Shown: positions 11,690 through 27,560, counted from the stretch's first letter. The stretch: 64,000 nucleotides of DNA from Plectrocnemia conspersa (GCA_009617715.1 VTFK01000670.1:1-64000); one strand, 5' to 3'. Numbers and translations are program-made. The notes: generated from the letters alone by a model not told the origin.

Positions 11690-13912
11690 TGGTTGCTGAG
11701 CTTTTTATATTATATATAAAATGCATCTGATTATGTCAGTTCTGGTAATTCTAGCGGAAGTAGCAAAATTTTTTTTTTAAAAAACGGCAACCATTTTTTA
11801 ATATTTATTTTTACCTTAGTAGTCCACAGAAAGTTGAGAACTGCATTTATAAAATGCTCCAATGGGATTTGTATATATAAATAAAACTAAAAATAATAAA
11901 AACAGCTATTAATTTACTTCATTTTACATAATATAATTTTGCGATATAATCGAGTGGAGTAAAAAATAAGTTAAATTAAATCATAAATATATTTATAAGT
12001 TCACATTTATATGGTGTATTATATTCGTTATACTTCATTAAATATAATTAAACATTCAGTGGAGAAGCTACACATTTTTGCCATCGATTGAAAGCAACAG
12101 CTGCAGGATGGATTTGGATATAACGAGAATGCTGCTGAATCATTTTCAATCATAAAATCTACAAGAAAACTCGATAATATTAAAAATATAATATAGTTTC
12201 ATAGAAGCACCGTTCCTTTATCAATTTGATGAGAACGTCGTAAGAGAATTCTCAAACCACTGGAATTCATTATATAGCAAACATTGATTATGGAGGTAGT
12301 AAACATTGTATACACAGTACGGTGCTATGACAGAAAAATCACATGTGAGTGCAAATTATAATAACAAATATATTTTGCAAATTGTCAACATACACGTACA
12401 AGTTTATAAATATACATAACGTCGAACATCAAATAAAATTTTAGGGCAAGAAACATTTTAGTTCGCATTTAGACGTTTGGTCATATATGATATAAAAATT
12501 AATCTGATAACAATGGTTAAAATATACACATATGCGATGCATATAATTTTTAAATAATTGTGCATTAAGTAGTATATATGTACATAATATATATCTAATA
12601 GTTACATCTTTTTAACGTACGTATATAAAAAATAATAGATTCGTTAATTAATGGCATTCGAAGAAAAAAGTAATATGGCACAAAATAACATATTATATAT
12701 TATTATGAAATTGAATCACTCATAAAAAAAAACAATATAAAAGGAAATTACTTCCTTATTATGATTGTACCTGAATCACTGGTGTGATGTAATTCCGTTT
12801 AAATTAAAATAGCTATTTGTAAAAAAATCATACATCTAAGTGATTAATTGACTTTTTTTAATTTTTTTTTAATAAGCGTTTTTCACATTTATAATATAAC
12901 ATTAATAATTTCCTATCTATAAACGAGGGTCCAGATTTAAAACTGCCGTAAACGCTTTTAATATATACGTATTATAAATATATATATTATTTCAATTAAG
13001 CTAATTTGTACACACAATGTGTATATAAAGAAAATATACATTTATTTTAACGTATAACCAGATAATCAATACATTTACGACAAATACATTTATCATTTTA
13101 TCAACGATTGAGGTAGACGATGAGATAGAAATATTCAATAAGGCGACTATGATTCGAGCGTAACGAAAAAATCAATACGAGCAACCCAAATATATATTTT
13201 TTCAATTAGTTTTTCAGGATATCATAAATCAGTCTTTGCGATTGAACTTACTATAGGATCGGCGGATTCCGCCGAATCGACATAGTGATAAAACTTAATT
13301 AAACTTAAATTTAACCGCATTCGGAGGGCATCGATCGACGTAATTTTACCGTGTTTCAATTAGCTATGTTTATTTATATTAATAATAAAAAACGTCGATC
13401 GCACCCCTGGCACGCTGCAATGGCCTCGTAACTCTTGTTTTTAATAAACAACATCAATAATAGACTTATTATTAAATTAAAATATCAATATAAATCACAC
13501 AATAATAATAATGGTATGTCGTTAATAAAAATATCATTAATATATCACATAACGTAAATTCTTTAAGTAATTCTCTATAATAAATCGAATAAGTATATAT
13601 AGTTACGTGCTAAGTTCAACATGCTCGTATAAACCACAAACTAACTTCATTGGTCGATTGTGTGGCATTAAATGTATTATAAATCATTAAACTATGTAAT
13701 AAAAAAATGATATATGTACGAAGGTAAAACACTTCACGATTCGTAGGAGAATGCAAATCAACGGTCATTTGTAGTTTACCTTTGTATATACTACATAACA
13801 TGAACACTTTAGTAGTTGCCGTAAGCAACAAACAGTTGCACAGCTGAAGCCCGACTATCCAAAATTACACTCATTATTAATATAATAAAATCAATAATTT
13901 TAGTAACTCTTA
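11690..13912. other. AT-rich intergenic DNA
   Basis: About 2.2 kb of AT-rich sequence with no convincing open frame, RNA gene or repeat structure that I could support. A short GC-richer patch near 13255-13420 contains GATCGACG and GTCGATCGCACC words but no ORF. Confidence 0.4.
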
Positions 13913-14145
13913 TATGTATCAGTGGCGGTTCGTCCATAAGCGCACCTTTTCCTATCTATTTCACAAATCAAATCTTTAGAATTACTATCTAAATATCAAT
14001 GTATCAAACACATGAAGCAAATACCAATAAAATTGTTTCCAATTATTTTTTCAATATTAAATAATAATAAATCGATTCTGTAATTTAAGTAATTTTTTAG
14101 GACTTGACTCGGAATATTTTTTTACGCACAGCCACTGATACATAA
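13913..14145. mobile_element. hAT-like MITE with CAGTGGC ends
   Basis: The left end reads TATGTATCAGTGGCGGT and the right end GCACAGCCACTGATACATA, an inverted repeat of ~15 bp around a non-coding interior of about 200 bp. CAGTGG-type termini are common in hAT elements. The repeat continues into the flanks, so no clean 8 bp target duplication can be marked. Confidence 0.5.
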
Positions 14146-14692
14146 ATAAATTTTACCATCAGAGATAATTTGAGTTTCTGTCTGAATTTATACAATCCAC
14201 CACAAAGAAGATACTCGCTACAAACTTTCTCTTTTCAATCAATAGAATCTCGAATATTTAAATCTCATTATCAAATGGTATATCTCAAATTCATCCCGAT
14301 GGCGACATAGTCACTAAAATCATCACAGATCGTTTTGTTGATAAAAAAAAGTAACCTAATTAAAAAATCACTGTTTCATTAAAGTGTACTATTTTTCCAT
14401 CAACTTCCACAAGTTGCAAAATACAACTCACTAATCTAAGCTGTGTCACTTTTCCGTCGACCGAGCGATATACATTTGATATTTTTAAAATATCCAAACA
14501 AAAACGGACAATAGAATATAAAAAAGATTAACTTTCGACACGATACACACAATCAGGTTTCCGTCGTCGCGCTTCGTCGAGTATAAAATCCAATAAACGG
14601 CTTTGAGTATACACACTTTTAAACCTAACAAAAAGAAGCAATTGCTCTTAACAATAGTTATTATGACCCTGTTTGAACGTGGCTAAGATGTG
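14146..14692 (-). other. 3' flank / probable 3' UTR of the forkhead gene
   Basis: Follows the forkhead stop codon on the reverse strand. It is moderately AT-rich and contains no other ORF. The exact polyadenylation site cannot be chosen by eye. Confidence 0.45.
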
Positions 14693-17394
<2,702 letters not shown>

Positions 17395-17428
17395 GTTGCG
17401 CTGATTATGCTTCTTTCCATTCAATATC
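17395..17428 (-). other. Forkhead 5' UTR, spliced segment
   Basis: On the reverse strand a TTTTCAG acceptor ends at 17429, and 34 bases follow before the ATG at 17394. The start codon is therefore in the second or a later exon and a non-coding first exon must lie upstream. Confidence 0.6.
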
Positions 17429-18039
17429 CTGAAAACAAAATCAATATTAATTTCATCACGATTAATAATTGACAACACTAGACACTCACAAATTAACTGA
17501 AATCTATCCTCGTCACGAAAAATGATCTAATATTTTTTAATACAAACACGACAGCTCTGGAAGAGTTTCCGTCGCACAATGGTAAAAAATCCAAAGTGAT
17601 TTATCGGCCAATATTGCGGATGAATCATCGTATTGAACGGAAATGTATAACTGACACAAATGATTTGTCGAATCAAAAAAGTAGTAATCGAATTTTGCAA
17701 TTTGACATTATTATGATTAATTATCAATGCACAAGTTACAAATTGTTGAGGTAGGTCAGGTATGACACATGAATTGCACACGTTTTTATAGAACAATAAA
17801 AATATCATCAGATTTCGGTGAAGTTATTTATAATAAATGGTGTATCATATTTTTATTTGTTTCACCCCTTTTGGAATAACTATTTTTTGATATATTTTCA
17901 CTGACGTATTTAATGAAAATATAATTTAATGAAAAATACACATGTACAAAAATATGCTACGATCTGTATTAAAGGGATAAAATAAAGTCGTAATAATTTA
18001 TTTTTATTTTGTATATTCGGTTTTCGCAGGTAGATACTA

Positions 18040-18964
18040 CAGGAACCGTTGTTAAGCGTTAGAGGTCAAAAAAAATGGGTACTACCTGTCCCGTGGGTTA
18101 TAGCGGTGAATCTTTTGCTTCAATCGGATGTTCGTATGATACAAACAAATTTTGCAAAATAAAAATATAATTAAAGAATACGTTCAAAATTGTGGAAAAT
18201 AAAGATATATTTCCACAATCTTTAATGATGTGTTTCCAAAAAAACACAGCAAAAAAAACATAGATGAAATGGAAAATCTTTGTCATCGTAGATCGATGAC
18301 CAACATCAAAAGATGTCCCTCTGAGTATTTCAATTATTCAAGCAAAAGTTTTTAGTTTGCACAAGGATTGGAAAGATAGATTAAAAAAATATTTTAACAC
18401 GGTTTTTCAAGCAGGTAACGGTTGATTTTACAATTTTAAAATGAAGTATTCTTTTCATAATATTAAATTTACTGGAGAATCGGCTGATGCGGATAAAGAT
18501 GCTGCAAAAGAATTTATTTCCTAATTATCCAAAATTATTGAAGTTGTAGAATATTCCTCTAGCCAAATATTTAATGTAGATGAGACAGGTTTATTTTGGA
18601 AAACTCTTCAACAATGAAAAATATGAAGCCTTCATGTACCTTGACAAATTTTTAAATATTATGGAAGATTGTGATCCCAATGGAGAACACATATCTCAAG
18701 TGCGTGAGGCGATCAATAAAAACATAGCATGTTATAAAATACTATATGAAGAAAAGAAAAAGTATAGTGGAAAACAGTTAACTCTTGATAACTTTTCAAA
18801 GGAAACACCCACAAACCCCACTTAAACATCTTATATTTACTTGATAAATAAATATTTTAAAATACACACAATTTCAATTTTTTTTACTTCTCTCGACTTT
18901 CGTACATTCAACATTCGCACACATTTTCAGGAACCAATTATGTGCGAAAGTCGAGGGCCGCCTG
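18040..18964 (+). mobile_element. Internally deleted Tigger/pogo-like element
   Basis: Flanked by TA on both sides (18038-18039 and 18965-18966); the left end starts CAGGAACC and the right end finishes GGGCCGCCTG. Near the right end CTCTCGACTTTCG and CGAAAGTCGAGGG form an inverted repeat. The interior encodes joined pieces of a pogo/Tigger DDE transposase (next entry). Only about 0.9 kb remains of an expected 2-3 kb. Confidence 0.65.
18480..18825 (+). pseudogene. Tigger-type transposase fragments
   Basis: The first part, with one stop, reads SADADKDAAKEFIS then SSQIFNVDETGLFWKTLQQ, the catalytic-domain motif around the first Asp of Tigger transposases. After an abrupt jump at about 18615 an open stretch to 18825 reads FLNIMEDCDPNGE...ACYKILYEEKKK...TLDNFSKE, the usual C-terminal tail of these proteins. 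The central catalytic region has been deleted and the two ends fused. Confidence 0.75.
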
Positions 18965-18969
18965 TAGTG

Positions 18970-20570
18970 TGTAAGAAAAATTTAAAGAATAAGGAATTCA
19001 ATTCTATACAATGATGGATTACTATTTAAAACAAAAATTAAATAAGTCATTCTCGGCAATATATATATTATAGATTGTGAATAATTTTACGTTTTTATTA
19101 GATGCAGTGAGAACATAGACCGCATAATTTTAATCATATGGCGATGCTTAGAAGTTGCCGTTTATTTGTCCCATACCTATGGTGAAAGTTATCAGTTATG
19201 CTTTATTTACGAAAAACCTTTAAGGTAAAAGTATGCATATTCTTAAAAACCTTTTATCCTTATCATTGTGAAAGTGTAGATAAGTAAAATAAGTTATCAT
19301 ACCTTAAAAGCAAATGGTATGAAAACCATATTATTCTAACAGTTTCAAATGGATAAAAAAAATAGTAATTCCTAGAACACAGCATAAAAAATACACGTGG
19401 AAACATTGCATTGACGTTATACATGTATCTAAATCTCGGTTCAAATTAGTTCGATCTTAGAGGAAAATTGTTAATACCAACAAATCTGAGGCAAGTGAAA
19501 TATCTGGACTATGCGAATTAATAGGAAATTTGAAGGCCTTTGAAAATATCTAGAAACGGTATTTAATCGATCAGGATATCAATTTGAGTGATGTAGAAAT
19601 TGTTGAAAATGAGAAGAAACAACAAACTTGATTTTAGTACATTGACTAACAAAGATATAAATATGACGATACAATAGCGCTAAAGTAAGCGTAAAAGATT
19701 CAGTACTTTCCTGTTATCGGGGATCAAATTTATTTATTTATTTGTTGATACATTTTATTTTTAACTAGAATTATTCATGGGGTGTTCACTGTTCTGACCA
19801 ACGCTCAATCGTTTGCAATTTAAATTTTAAAACATATTTATGTAGCAAAGCGAGTAAGCGTTAGTCAGAAAAGTGAAAACAGAACAGGTTCTTGCAGAAG
19901 TTGTACTGTTTTATATTGAATACGTTAATTTTCAATGAAAATATACATAATTGTATGTAAATAAATACATAAATAAGAAGCCCGAGAGCAGGAAGAACGA
20001 TAGAAGATTATCATAATTATTTAATTTGTATTAGAAATAAGTGTGTATAAAAATCCCTTTATATTCATTAGCCCGGATAATAATCTATTGTACTATGAAA
20101 CAAGTGATGAAAAACGAGTTAGTTAATTTTTGAACATGTAATATTATATATTTATTATTTATAGTCGTTTCTAAAGTTGTATTGTAAAATGAAACAGTCA
20201 ATAAACGCCTTTTTTATAAATGATAATTTTGTTATAAAGCACTATCAACGCTAAAACGCATATGCAAATATAATTGCTTTGACCGCTAACCTTCTTCCAC
20301 GAAAATAGCGACCTTAAGTGATAAAATATTTTATATCGTATTGTACTATGCACTTAAAAATGAAACGCAATATGCAAAAAGAATGACATTTTTTGGTCTT
20401 AATAATAAAATTATTTGCTAAATTCAAATATATATTTATTAAGTAATGGCAGAGGGTGAAAATGTAAATGTGAAATGATAGACGAACATAAACCTATGTT
20501 ACAGTTTCATCTCAATGTTACCTTTCATGCAGCAGTGAAAAGATACATTATATTCCAATAGGATTAAACG
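18970..20570. other. AT-rich 5' intron of the forkhead gene
   Basis: No coding exon is supported. A forward stretch near 19440-19640 (SEASEISGLCELIGNLKAF) is short and stop-broken. The short repeat at 19770-19799 is annotated with its partner at 16041. Confidence 0.4.
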
Positions 20571-20579
20571 CAATTCTAT

Positions 20580-20905
20580 TCTAAACGCACGCGTTCGTTA
20601 TATTAGGCGAATACGAACGTCGAATTCAAGTGCGAGAAGGACGAGGATATTGAACTTTGAAGGTGACCAAGGCGATGACATTCAACGTTTCAAACAAATA
20701 TGGCGTTCGTTCCGGCCATTTTATTTTTACGATAATGCGTCGCAGCCATTTCAAATGAGATGAGTTTTGATAATTTAACGATTCCAGGGAGAACGCTCAC
20801 CTCGCAGGGCTCCGTCAGAACAATCAGGCGCATCCCTCGTGCGGCCCCTCCGGCCTAAGCACTCAGATTCGCGCCCATTGCCGCGACGCAGGGTTGCCAT
20901 GTTCA
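20580..20905 (-). promoter_or_regulatory. CpG-rich region: probable first exon and promoter of forkhead gene
   Basis: A GC- and CpG-rich island in very AT-rich surroundings. On the reverse strand it contains GAGCCCTGCGAG|GTGAGCG, a strong donor site with GT at 20800-20799, preceded by about 100 bp of GC-rich sequence with no long frame. This fits a non-coding first exon (about 20801-20900) splicing to 17428. GCCATT motifs at about 20716, 20748 and near 20880 may be factor sites. The exon end is inferred; the transcription start is not defined. Confidence 0.5.
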
Positions 20906-21164
20906 AATTTTCTAAGAAGCAAAAATTCTCTATGGTAATATATATTTATATTTTTAAACTTGTTTGAATATTTGAAACATAATTTATATAACTACTAACA
21001 TAAAAACATTTTTTATAAACAAATTAAATTGGCCAAGCTCTAACAATTACAGCTTTATGTTTACATTTTATAAAGATATATAGATTACTTATATAATAAA
21101 TGAGTTGCTCACAATATTAAATTCTGTTCAAAATACATTGATATTATTACTCTATAATTACTTC

Positions 21165-22400
21165 TGTACGCAGATAACTTAAAATAACATAAATGGATTC
21201 GATCTGTTGGGGACTCCTCTTTATAGAGTGATTTAGCTTCTATAGCATCTACTTTTTATCCAAAACACACATACGCTTTACTCACACAATCGTATTGTAG
21301 AAGTTGACAACCAGTTACTGTGATATTACATATATTTTATTTTGTGCTAAATAGACCGAAATATTTATTTTTCACATAGATGAAAATCCTTGAAATGAGC
21401 ATTGCCGCTTCAACAGAAACAAGCGAGACAACGAATATTCTTACGCGAATACATCTGTATACGTAAACAATGCATTTACAAAATTATTGCATTATGAATT
21501 TTTGACGTATCAATTAACAGAAAGCGATACTCTTGGAACGAAACCAAAGAAAACCAACTTCCAACTTTACCGTGATTTTATTTTGAATTTTTATTTTTTA
21601 AATGTAATTAATTGTATTTTAAAATATGTATATTTTCTATGTATGTAAATTTATATTTTAGAGACTGTGATGGTGGCGGGTGGCAATTAGACACAGATTG
21701 AGCCGCTGCAGTAATATTTTTATTGAAGATTAACGGTGCTTACATTACAAGGGGCGCGCGCGCGACGGCATGCGTCCGAACCCTTGCGGGCTTGCCGGTA
21801 GAGAGGGAGAAAACCGTCACGCCAATGCTACTCAAGCGCCGACCAGTTTTGGCCATAACAAATCTATTTTGGCCCCCATAATATCTATTACATGTATGTA
21901 ATTTGTATCACTATATAACAAAAATATTTTATTAATTTTTGAAATGTTGAAAAGTTTGAAAAAATATGGGCTTCCGATAACCGTCTGCCCTTTAGTGTCG
22001 GAAAATGCCATACTGTGTCATTTTCTCGATTCAGTTTATTCCTATGATCTCGGAGGGAACATTTTGACTAGAGAAGCTTCCACAAATGGAGGTTCTCTCC
22101 ACACATACACGACGTCTGTAATAAATCTTCCAAGATGCTCGGCTTTGTTATGAGAAACGCCTTTCACTCTGACGATCCGTCAGTTATTCGCATCCTCTTT
22201 TGATGGGCGTTGGGGCTAGGACGTCCGCACTTGCCGACTCGCCTATGACTGTGCCCATTTGGCTCCTAAATTCGCTGGCATTGCACATTGACCAGTTTAA
22301 TGTTGGCTACGAGGAGCTGGTCTAGTTTATATCAATTAATTTTGATATTTTTGTTTGCTTCTTTATATGTATTGATATAATACAATTATTGTTTACGACC
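21165..22400 (+). mobile_element. Non-LTR retrotransposon copy 3, split by an insertion
   Basis: 21173-21240 matches 9236-9310 (ACGCAGAT...GATTTAG) and 21965-22400 matches from 9330 onward. Between them is a ~720 bp insertion (next entry). Within the second half the sequence jumps from the equivalent of 9597 to that of 9918. Stops and frameshifts are frequent. Confidence 0.8.
21245..21962. mobile_element. Unclassified ~720 bp insertion inside the retrotransposon
   Basis: Interrupts the reverse transcriptase copy. It contains an AT-rich half and a GC-rich block (21660-21860) with a GGCGCGCGCGCGCGAC run. No ORF or clear terminal repeat was recognised, so the type is unknown; a solo LTR or another dead element is possible. 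Confidence 0.45.
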
Positions 22401-22670
22401 ATCGTGACTGTCGTTTCCAAAACTTTTAGTAGCAAAGAAATGGCCATAAATATTCTCATTGATTGATTAATGGAATCTCAACAAACGTAATGTAATTATA
22501 TTATTGCTATATACAATGATTATTATTTAGACTCCAAGGAAATTTTAAATAAAAAGTAAAATATATTTGCAAACAATTTATTTATATGATAACTTGTTTA
22601 ATAATTACAGTAAGTAATGACTCAATTTATAATTGATAATTATATATATAATACTGATATTATAAAACCT

Positions 22671-25600
22671 CTATAAAAACTCACCCACTAACCATGATTC
22701 GTTATGACTAGATTTTGGTGATAAATGACTATTAAGATGATATTCCATATGACTAGTGAGATTTTCTTGCGATTCAAAAGATTTTTTACAAACATCGCAG
22801 TTGAATTTATATAGACCATCACAAAAACTAAAATGATAATACAAATCTTCCTCGGTTTTAAATCGCTTTTGGCAACTGTCGCATGTTTGTTGAAAAGCGG
22901 TACAATGAACTTTCACATGTGTCGACAAATTTTGCTTAGTTTTAAACTTTTTACTACAGTGCGAACATATAAAACTTGAGGAGTCCTCGTGAGTTTTCCA
23001 ATGCTTCGTTAAATGCTGTTTTAATTTAAATGCTTTTTCGCATATGAAACACTTAAAATTTTTAGAATTCTCGTGAGTTTTCATATGCTTGGTGAGGTAT
23101 TCGTTAGTCTTAAACGCTTTTTCGCAAACGTTGCATTTAAAGTCTGAAGAATTTCCATGAACTTTTAAATGTTTGACCACTTCTTGTTTCGTTTTGAATG
23201 CTTTTTCACAAATATCACATTTAAATTCGTAATTGTTGCCATGGACGATCATGTGTTTTGAGAGGAGCCGCTTTATTTTAAAGGTCTTTCCGCATATGTC
23301 GCATTCAAAGTCATAAGAATTATCATGAATTTTCATATGCCTGGAGAGATAGTAACTAGTCTTGAACGCTTTCTTACACAGTGCACATTTATAATCGTAC
23401 GAACTTCCGTGAACTTTAAGGTGTTTCGAGAGATGTTGCTTTGTTTTAAACATTTTTTCACAAATGTCACATTTAAATTTGTAAGAACTCGTATGAACTT
23501 TCATGTGGTCGTACAAGTTTTGTTTGGCTTTAAAGATCTTCTCGCATAAATCACATTTAAGGTCGGTGCGATCACCGTGGAGTCGCTTATGACGTAAAAG
23601 GATTTGTCTAGTTTTTAGTACTCTTTTACAAATATCGCATTTATATCCTTCTTCTTTTAATTGTTTCTGAAAGATATTAAAAGTATTGTTTAGTTGTGTA
23701 GACCTCAAGGTAAGAACATGTTAATTATATTTAGACATTTTAAAATTAACTGTATTATTTTAATTTATAACAAAAATACAAATTTTATCGTTTTTTTTTA
23801 TTTCTGCTACAGCTGATTCATTAAAACTGCGGCTGAATCATATAATATTTAACAATATTTTATTATGAAATGCATGAGATAACCGAAAATATTTTTTGGT
23901 AAAATTAAGATTTCATGAAACGGAACAATATATTTTCAATGAGTCATTTTTGATATATGTATTTGGAGAAAAATACCAAAACACATTTGTGGCAAGAACT
24001 TGTTTACTATTTTGCTTAACACGTCGTTGCAATAAATGATACACAAAGAATATCAGTAACTACAAGTTAAAGTAGCAAGGTACGTAAATGAATATGGTGG
24101 TGCCTCTCAATGGGTGTGCCGTTACTAAGCAGCTCTCTTTTTGTGATCTTTCTGGGCAGCAAAGGAGTTAAAAAATTAACAATGAATGAGTTAACATTGA
24201 AAATTTTTATTTTTATTTGGATATGTCTACACACTTACCGAGTTCCAAATAGAACAAACAGTAATATTATAAACAACTTACTCCCACGGATATTTTAACA
24301 TGTGTAAGCCAATTTCCCCGTGGACGTGAATATCCGCGTTCTATAGTCTAGCGTTTAATAAATATTCTAACAAAATTCTCAGAAAGGAAATAGTCTGCCA
24401 GTCTTAAATAAATAAGATTTAGTGTATATTTTTTTATGCATAAGCCATCTGTAAGGTTTATAGTTCTTTCTATTTTTATCATTTGAGGGATTAAATCTTA
24501 TCAGTACTTTTTATAAAAATATATTTTTCATACTTTTATGAAAAATTATATTTTTATTTATTCTTGATGTATTATTATTTTAACATTAAAATATATTTTT
24601 TTGGTCAAAAGTCAGTTCTTTAGCGCTAATGTGTTCAGTTAATAATTATAAATGGTTAGTGACTTTTGATAAAAGGTTACTTAAAGTATTACTTAAGGAT
24701 TGTGTTTTTGAATTATCTATATACACATATTTTATATTCATGTTTCATAAATCTATTTCAAAATATAACTAACCATTTAATATGATTACTGACCTTTTAA
24801 CCCTTTGACCGTGACTGGTATTTTTGGACGCCATTTCTCACTTTGCTAATATGTGGTGAGCACTCATCTATTTTTTTTAAATATTATAGTTCAATAAATT
24901 AAAGTGATTTTCAGCCTTAAATTATATAAAATAACCATATTAGAAAGCTTAGAAGTTCGTGGCACTTTATGAACCTCTAATTGTTTTTTTAAATAAAATA
25001 AAATTACTGACTCAAAATGAAAGAATATATTAACTCATTTTTGTGAAAATTTTTAGTTAACATATCCTTTCATTAGTCTTAAATGTAGCAAAATGTATAG
25101 CAATATAATCAACTTAATTACCTGTATTTTAATTTTAATATTTGATTGTGAAGAAGTTGAAGCTTTTACATTAATTTCATTATTAAAATTATGCATTTCT
25201 GAAATATATAAGATTTAATATATATTTAAAGTATACACAGTTTTTGTTGTGGCATTTTAATTAACAGAAAAAACCCACTAAAAATAATCATTATATTCCT
25301 CATATGAACAAAGCCTACATAGAAAAATACAATAAATATATAACTCAATTTAAGTTATATTATTATTTTTTATTTTTCTGTGGGCATTTATCAATATACA
25401 AACATTTTTCTGTGTGAAAAATTAAACCTGAAATTATGAGAAATTATATTATGGAGTATTTTCTTGTGGGCTTTGTATATAAATACTAACCTCTTTCAAT
25501 CAGAGCATCTTTTTTCCCTACAGTTTTTTCATCAAAATGTTTGTTTGTATCATATTCAATTTTTATATTTTCTTGCTTAAAAAAATTAACATGATTTTGC

Positions 25601-26204
25601 ATATATATATAATTTTAGACTAAAATCTCAAATTGTTATAAAGTTTATAAGCTAAAGAATAGCCGTATTTTCCGATTATTATATTTTTTGCACAGAAAGT
25701 GTAAAATATAAGAAACGGTGCATCAAAATGTATCATATTACAATTACCTTAATTGTATATTGTTTGACTTTAGTAAAGTTGTTTTCAAAATGATATAATT
25801 CTGTAAACATAGAAACTGTATTTTATAATATTTTTCAGTATAAAATGTTACTATGTAATTTTTCTAACCTGGTTCAATTGTATGCAGTTCATCAAGATTA
25901 TTATCATTATATCTATCGTGCTCTAATTCAAGATTTTCTTGCTGAAATCACAACATATGTATATAGGCTTAAAAACATAATGTTATTTTATATATACATA
26001 CATGTACATATATATTATGTTTATTTCATAAATCGTAAATCTAATCAATACCTTAATTATACAATTTGAACTGATATTTTTTTCAATACTCTCGTCTGGA
26101 TTTCTATCTTCTGATTCTATAAATTATCAACGAAAATTAAAAAAGTCGTTAAAGATGCTTGATGCTAAAATTAACTCACTAATTTTAGTGTAATTCCAAT
26201 TCAT
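22671..26204 (-). CDS. ZF-A: C2H2 zinc-finger protein, 11 fingers
   Basis: Seven reverse-strand exons join in phase: 26204-26180 (start MNWNYTKI), 26116-26052, 25941-25869, 25800-25748, 25575-25491, 25198-25122 and 23666-22671 (stop). The product is about 457 residues. The short upstream exons alternate between phase 1-0 and 0-1 types. The pair ESEDRNPDE... / QENLELEHD... is followed by a second pair ELYHFENN... / QENIKIEYD..., so the acidic module is duplicated; a sixth exon adds MHNFNNEIN. The last exon holds 11 fingers (C-x2-C-x12-H-x3-H), the tenth divergent (ends YHFSFC). Linkers are GSSYD, GNSSD, EDSSS and similar instead of TGEKP. Probable nuclear DNA-binding protein with unknown targets. 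A Met codon upstream of the finger exon in the same frame (23708) is not used if the TTTCAG acceptor at 23667 is. Confidence 0.82.
24289..24345 (-). repeat. Interspersed repeat, partner of 4.21 kb
   Basis: Reverse complement reads CGCGGATATTCACGTCCACG then GGGAAATTGG, as at 4210-4262. It lies in the long ZF-A intron (23667-25121), which shows no other coding exon; the rest is AT-rich, with a TTAACCCTTTGACCGTG end of piggyBac type at about 24797. Confidence 0.55.
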
Positions 26205-26749
26205 GACAGTAATATAGTAAAACCATCTAACCACAACCTAATATGATAAACGTCAAACTGATGTTTACACTTTTGGCCTAAACAATCAAATATGTATCCT
26301 ATTTATTTTAATTTAATATATTGTAATTGTTTAAGTTTGTTTATTATGTAATTATAATAAAGATTTACTTCAACTAATCATTATTTATTTAATTTCAATT
26401 TTTAAAATGTTTTTATTCAAAAAAAATATTTAGAAATAATATTATGAGGCATTCTAGAATGAAACAGTTTTAATCTGAATAAAGAGAATCAAATTCTGGT
26501 TATAAAGTTAATGGAAAATATGAATAATTAGTAGGATCGCTTGGAGGTTCTCGGGAAAATATTATATGCGGGGTCCTCCGAAAAAAGGTAGAGATAATGC
26601 AAGAACATGATTATATAAAAGGTGATCCAACTGCAGTTTCTAAGCTTTTAAAAAAACATATACACGAAAATTCAAAGGATTTTTATTTATTTACCGAACA
26701 TTTGATGTGTATTTCATTAATTATGAAAAATATAATAAATTAAATGGTT

Positions 26750-26890
26750 ACCTTTTGCAGCACCCGATGCTTTTTCGTACATTTTGGGCGGTACCTCGGT
26801 TATAACTTGGCGGATGTTGGTTTTTAGATGCTCCAATGTTTTGGGTTTATCGATATAGACAAGACTCTTAGCGTAACTCCACAAAAAATT
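26750..26890 (-). pseudogene. Mariner-like transposase C-terminal fragment
   Basis: The reverse strand reads FLWSYAKSLVYIDKPKTLEHL followed by NIRQVITEVPPKMYEKA, the conserved C-terminus of insect mariner/IS630-type transposases. Only about 45 codons remain, open but cut at both ends. On its right it abuts the truncated palindromic repeat at 26984. Confidence 0.75.
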
Positions 26891-26983
26891 TCAATGGCGT
26901 TAAATCGCATGATATTGACGTCCAGTTGATACTTGTTTTCCACATTAATATCTTCGAATTCGTGCGCATCATGCGCATATAAC

Positions 26984-27560
26984 GGTCGGTACTGTCGCAG
27001 TGGGAACGCTCGTTACCGAGCGTTCCCACTGCGACAGCACCGACACGATTTTATTGCTTTTGACGTGAATTTTTGACTTCTGAGAAGTGATAATTGTTTT
27101 TGCGCTCTCCTATTGACTAAAATTCGATTTGAATATAATTTGGACAATACTCTTTCAGTTTGTATTATGTACTTGACCCAATGAAAGTTCTAAAACTATA
27201 ATATTTTTTAAAACTTTCATTAGGTCAAGTTGGCTAATTCTTAATTGTTATTAAGGCTAGGTTTGGGTTTGAACATCAAATGAACGTGTTGCAACTGTCA
27301 AATTGAATTGCATAGACATTCTATAGAGCAGCATATAATTTCACTTGCGTCTATCAGTTAAAAAAATATTTTCGCTAATAGAAATATATTTGGGCTTCAT
27401 TAGTGAAAATATAACTTTACTGAAAAATTCATATTCACATGTAAATAAATAATGATAAGTATGTAAATCTATATTTTACCAGATAAATTATATTTTTACT
27501 GGTAAAAATGTATTCCGATAGCATTTCACTGAAATCACATTTAAAAAAATATTATCGGGA
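26984..27560. mobile_element. Palindromic repeat family, copy 2 with flanking module
   Basis: Begins in the core (TGTCGCAGTGGGAACGCTCG meeting CGAGCGTTCCCACTGCGACA), keeps the right arm to about 27135 and continues with the same ~400 bp module as copy 1 (TTTCATTAGG, GAGCAGCATATAATTTCAC). The left arm is missing beyond ~20 bp. Confidence 0.7.

Noticed and set aside
23325..23549. Forward ORF across the ZF-A finger exon
   Set aside because: Antisense of the repeated finger coding sequence.
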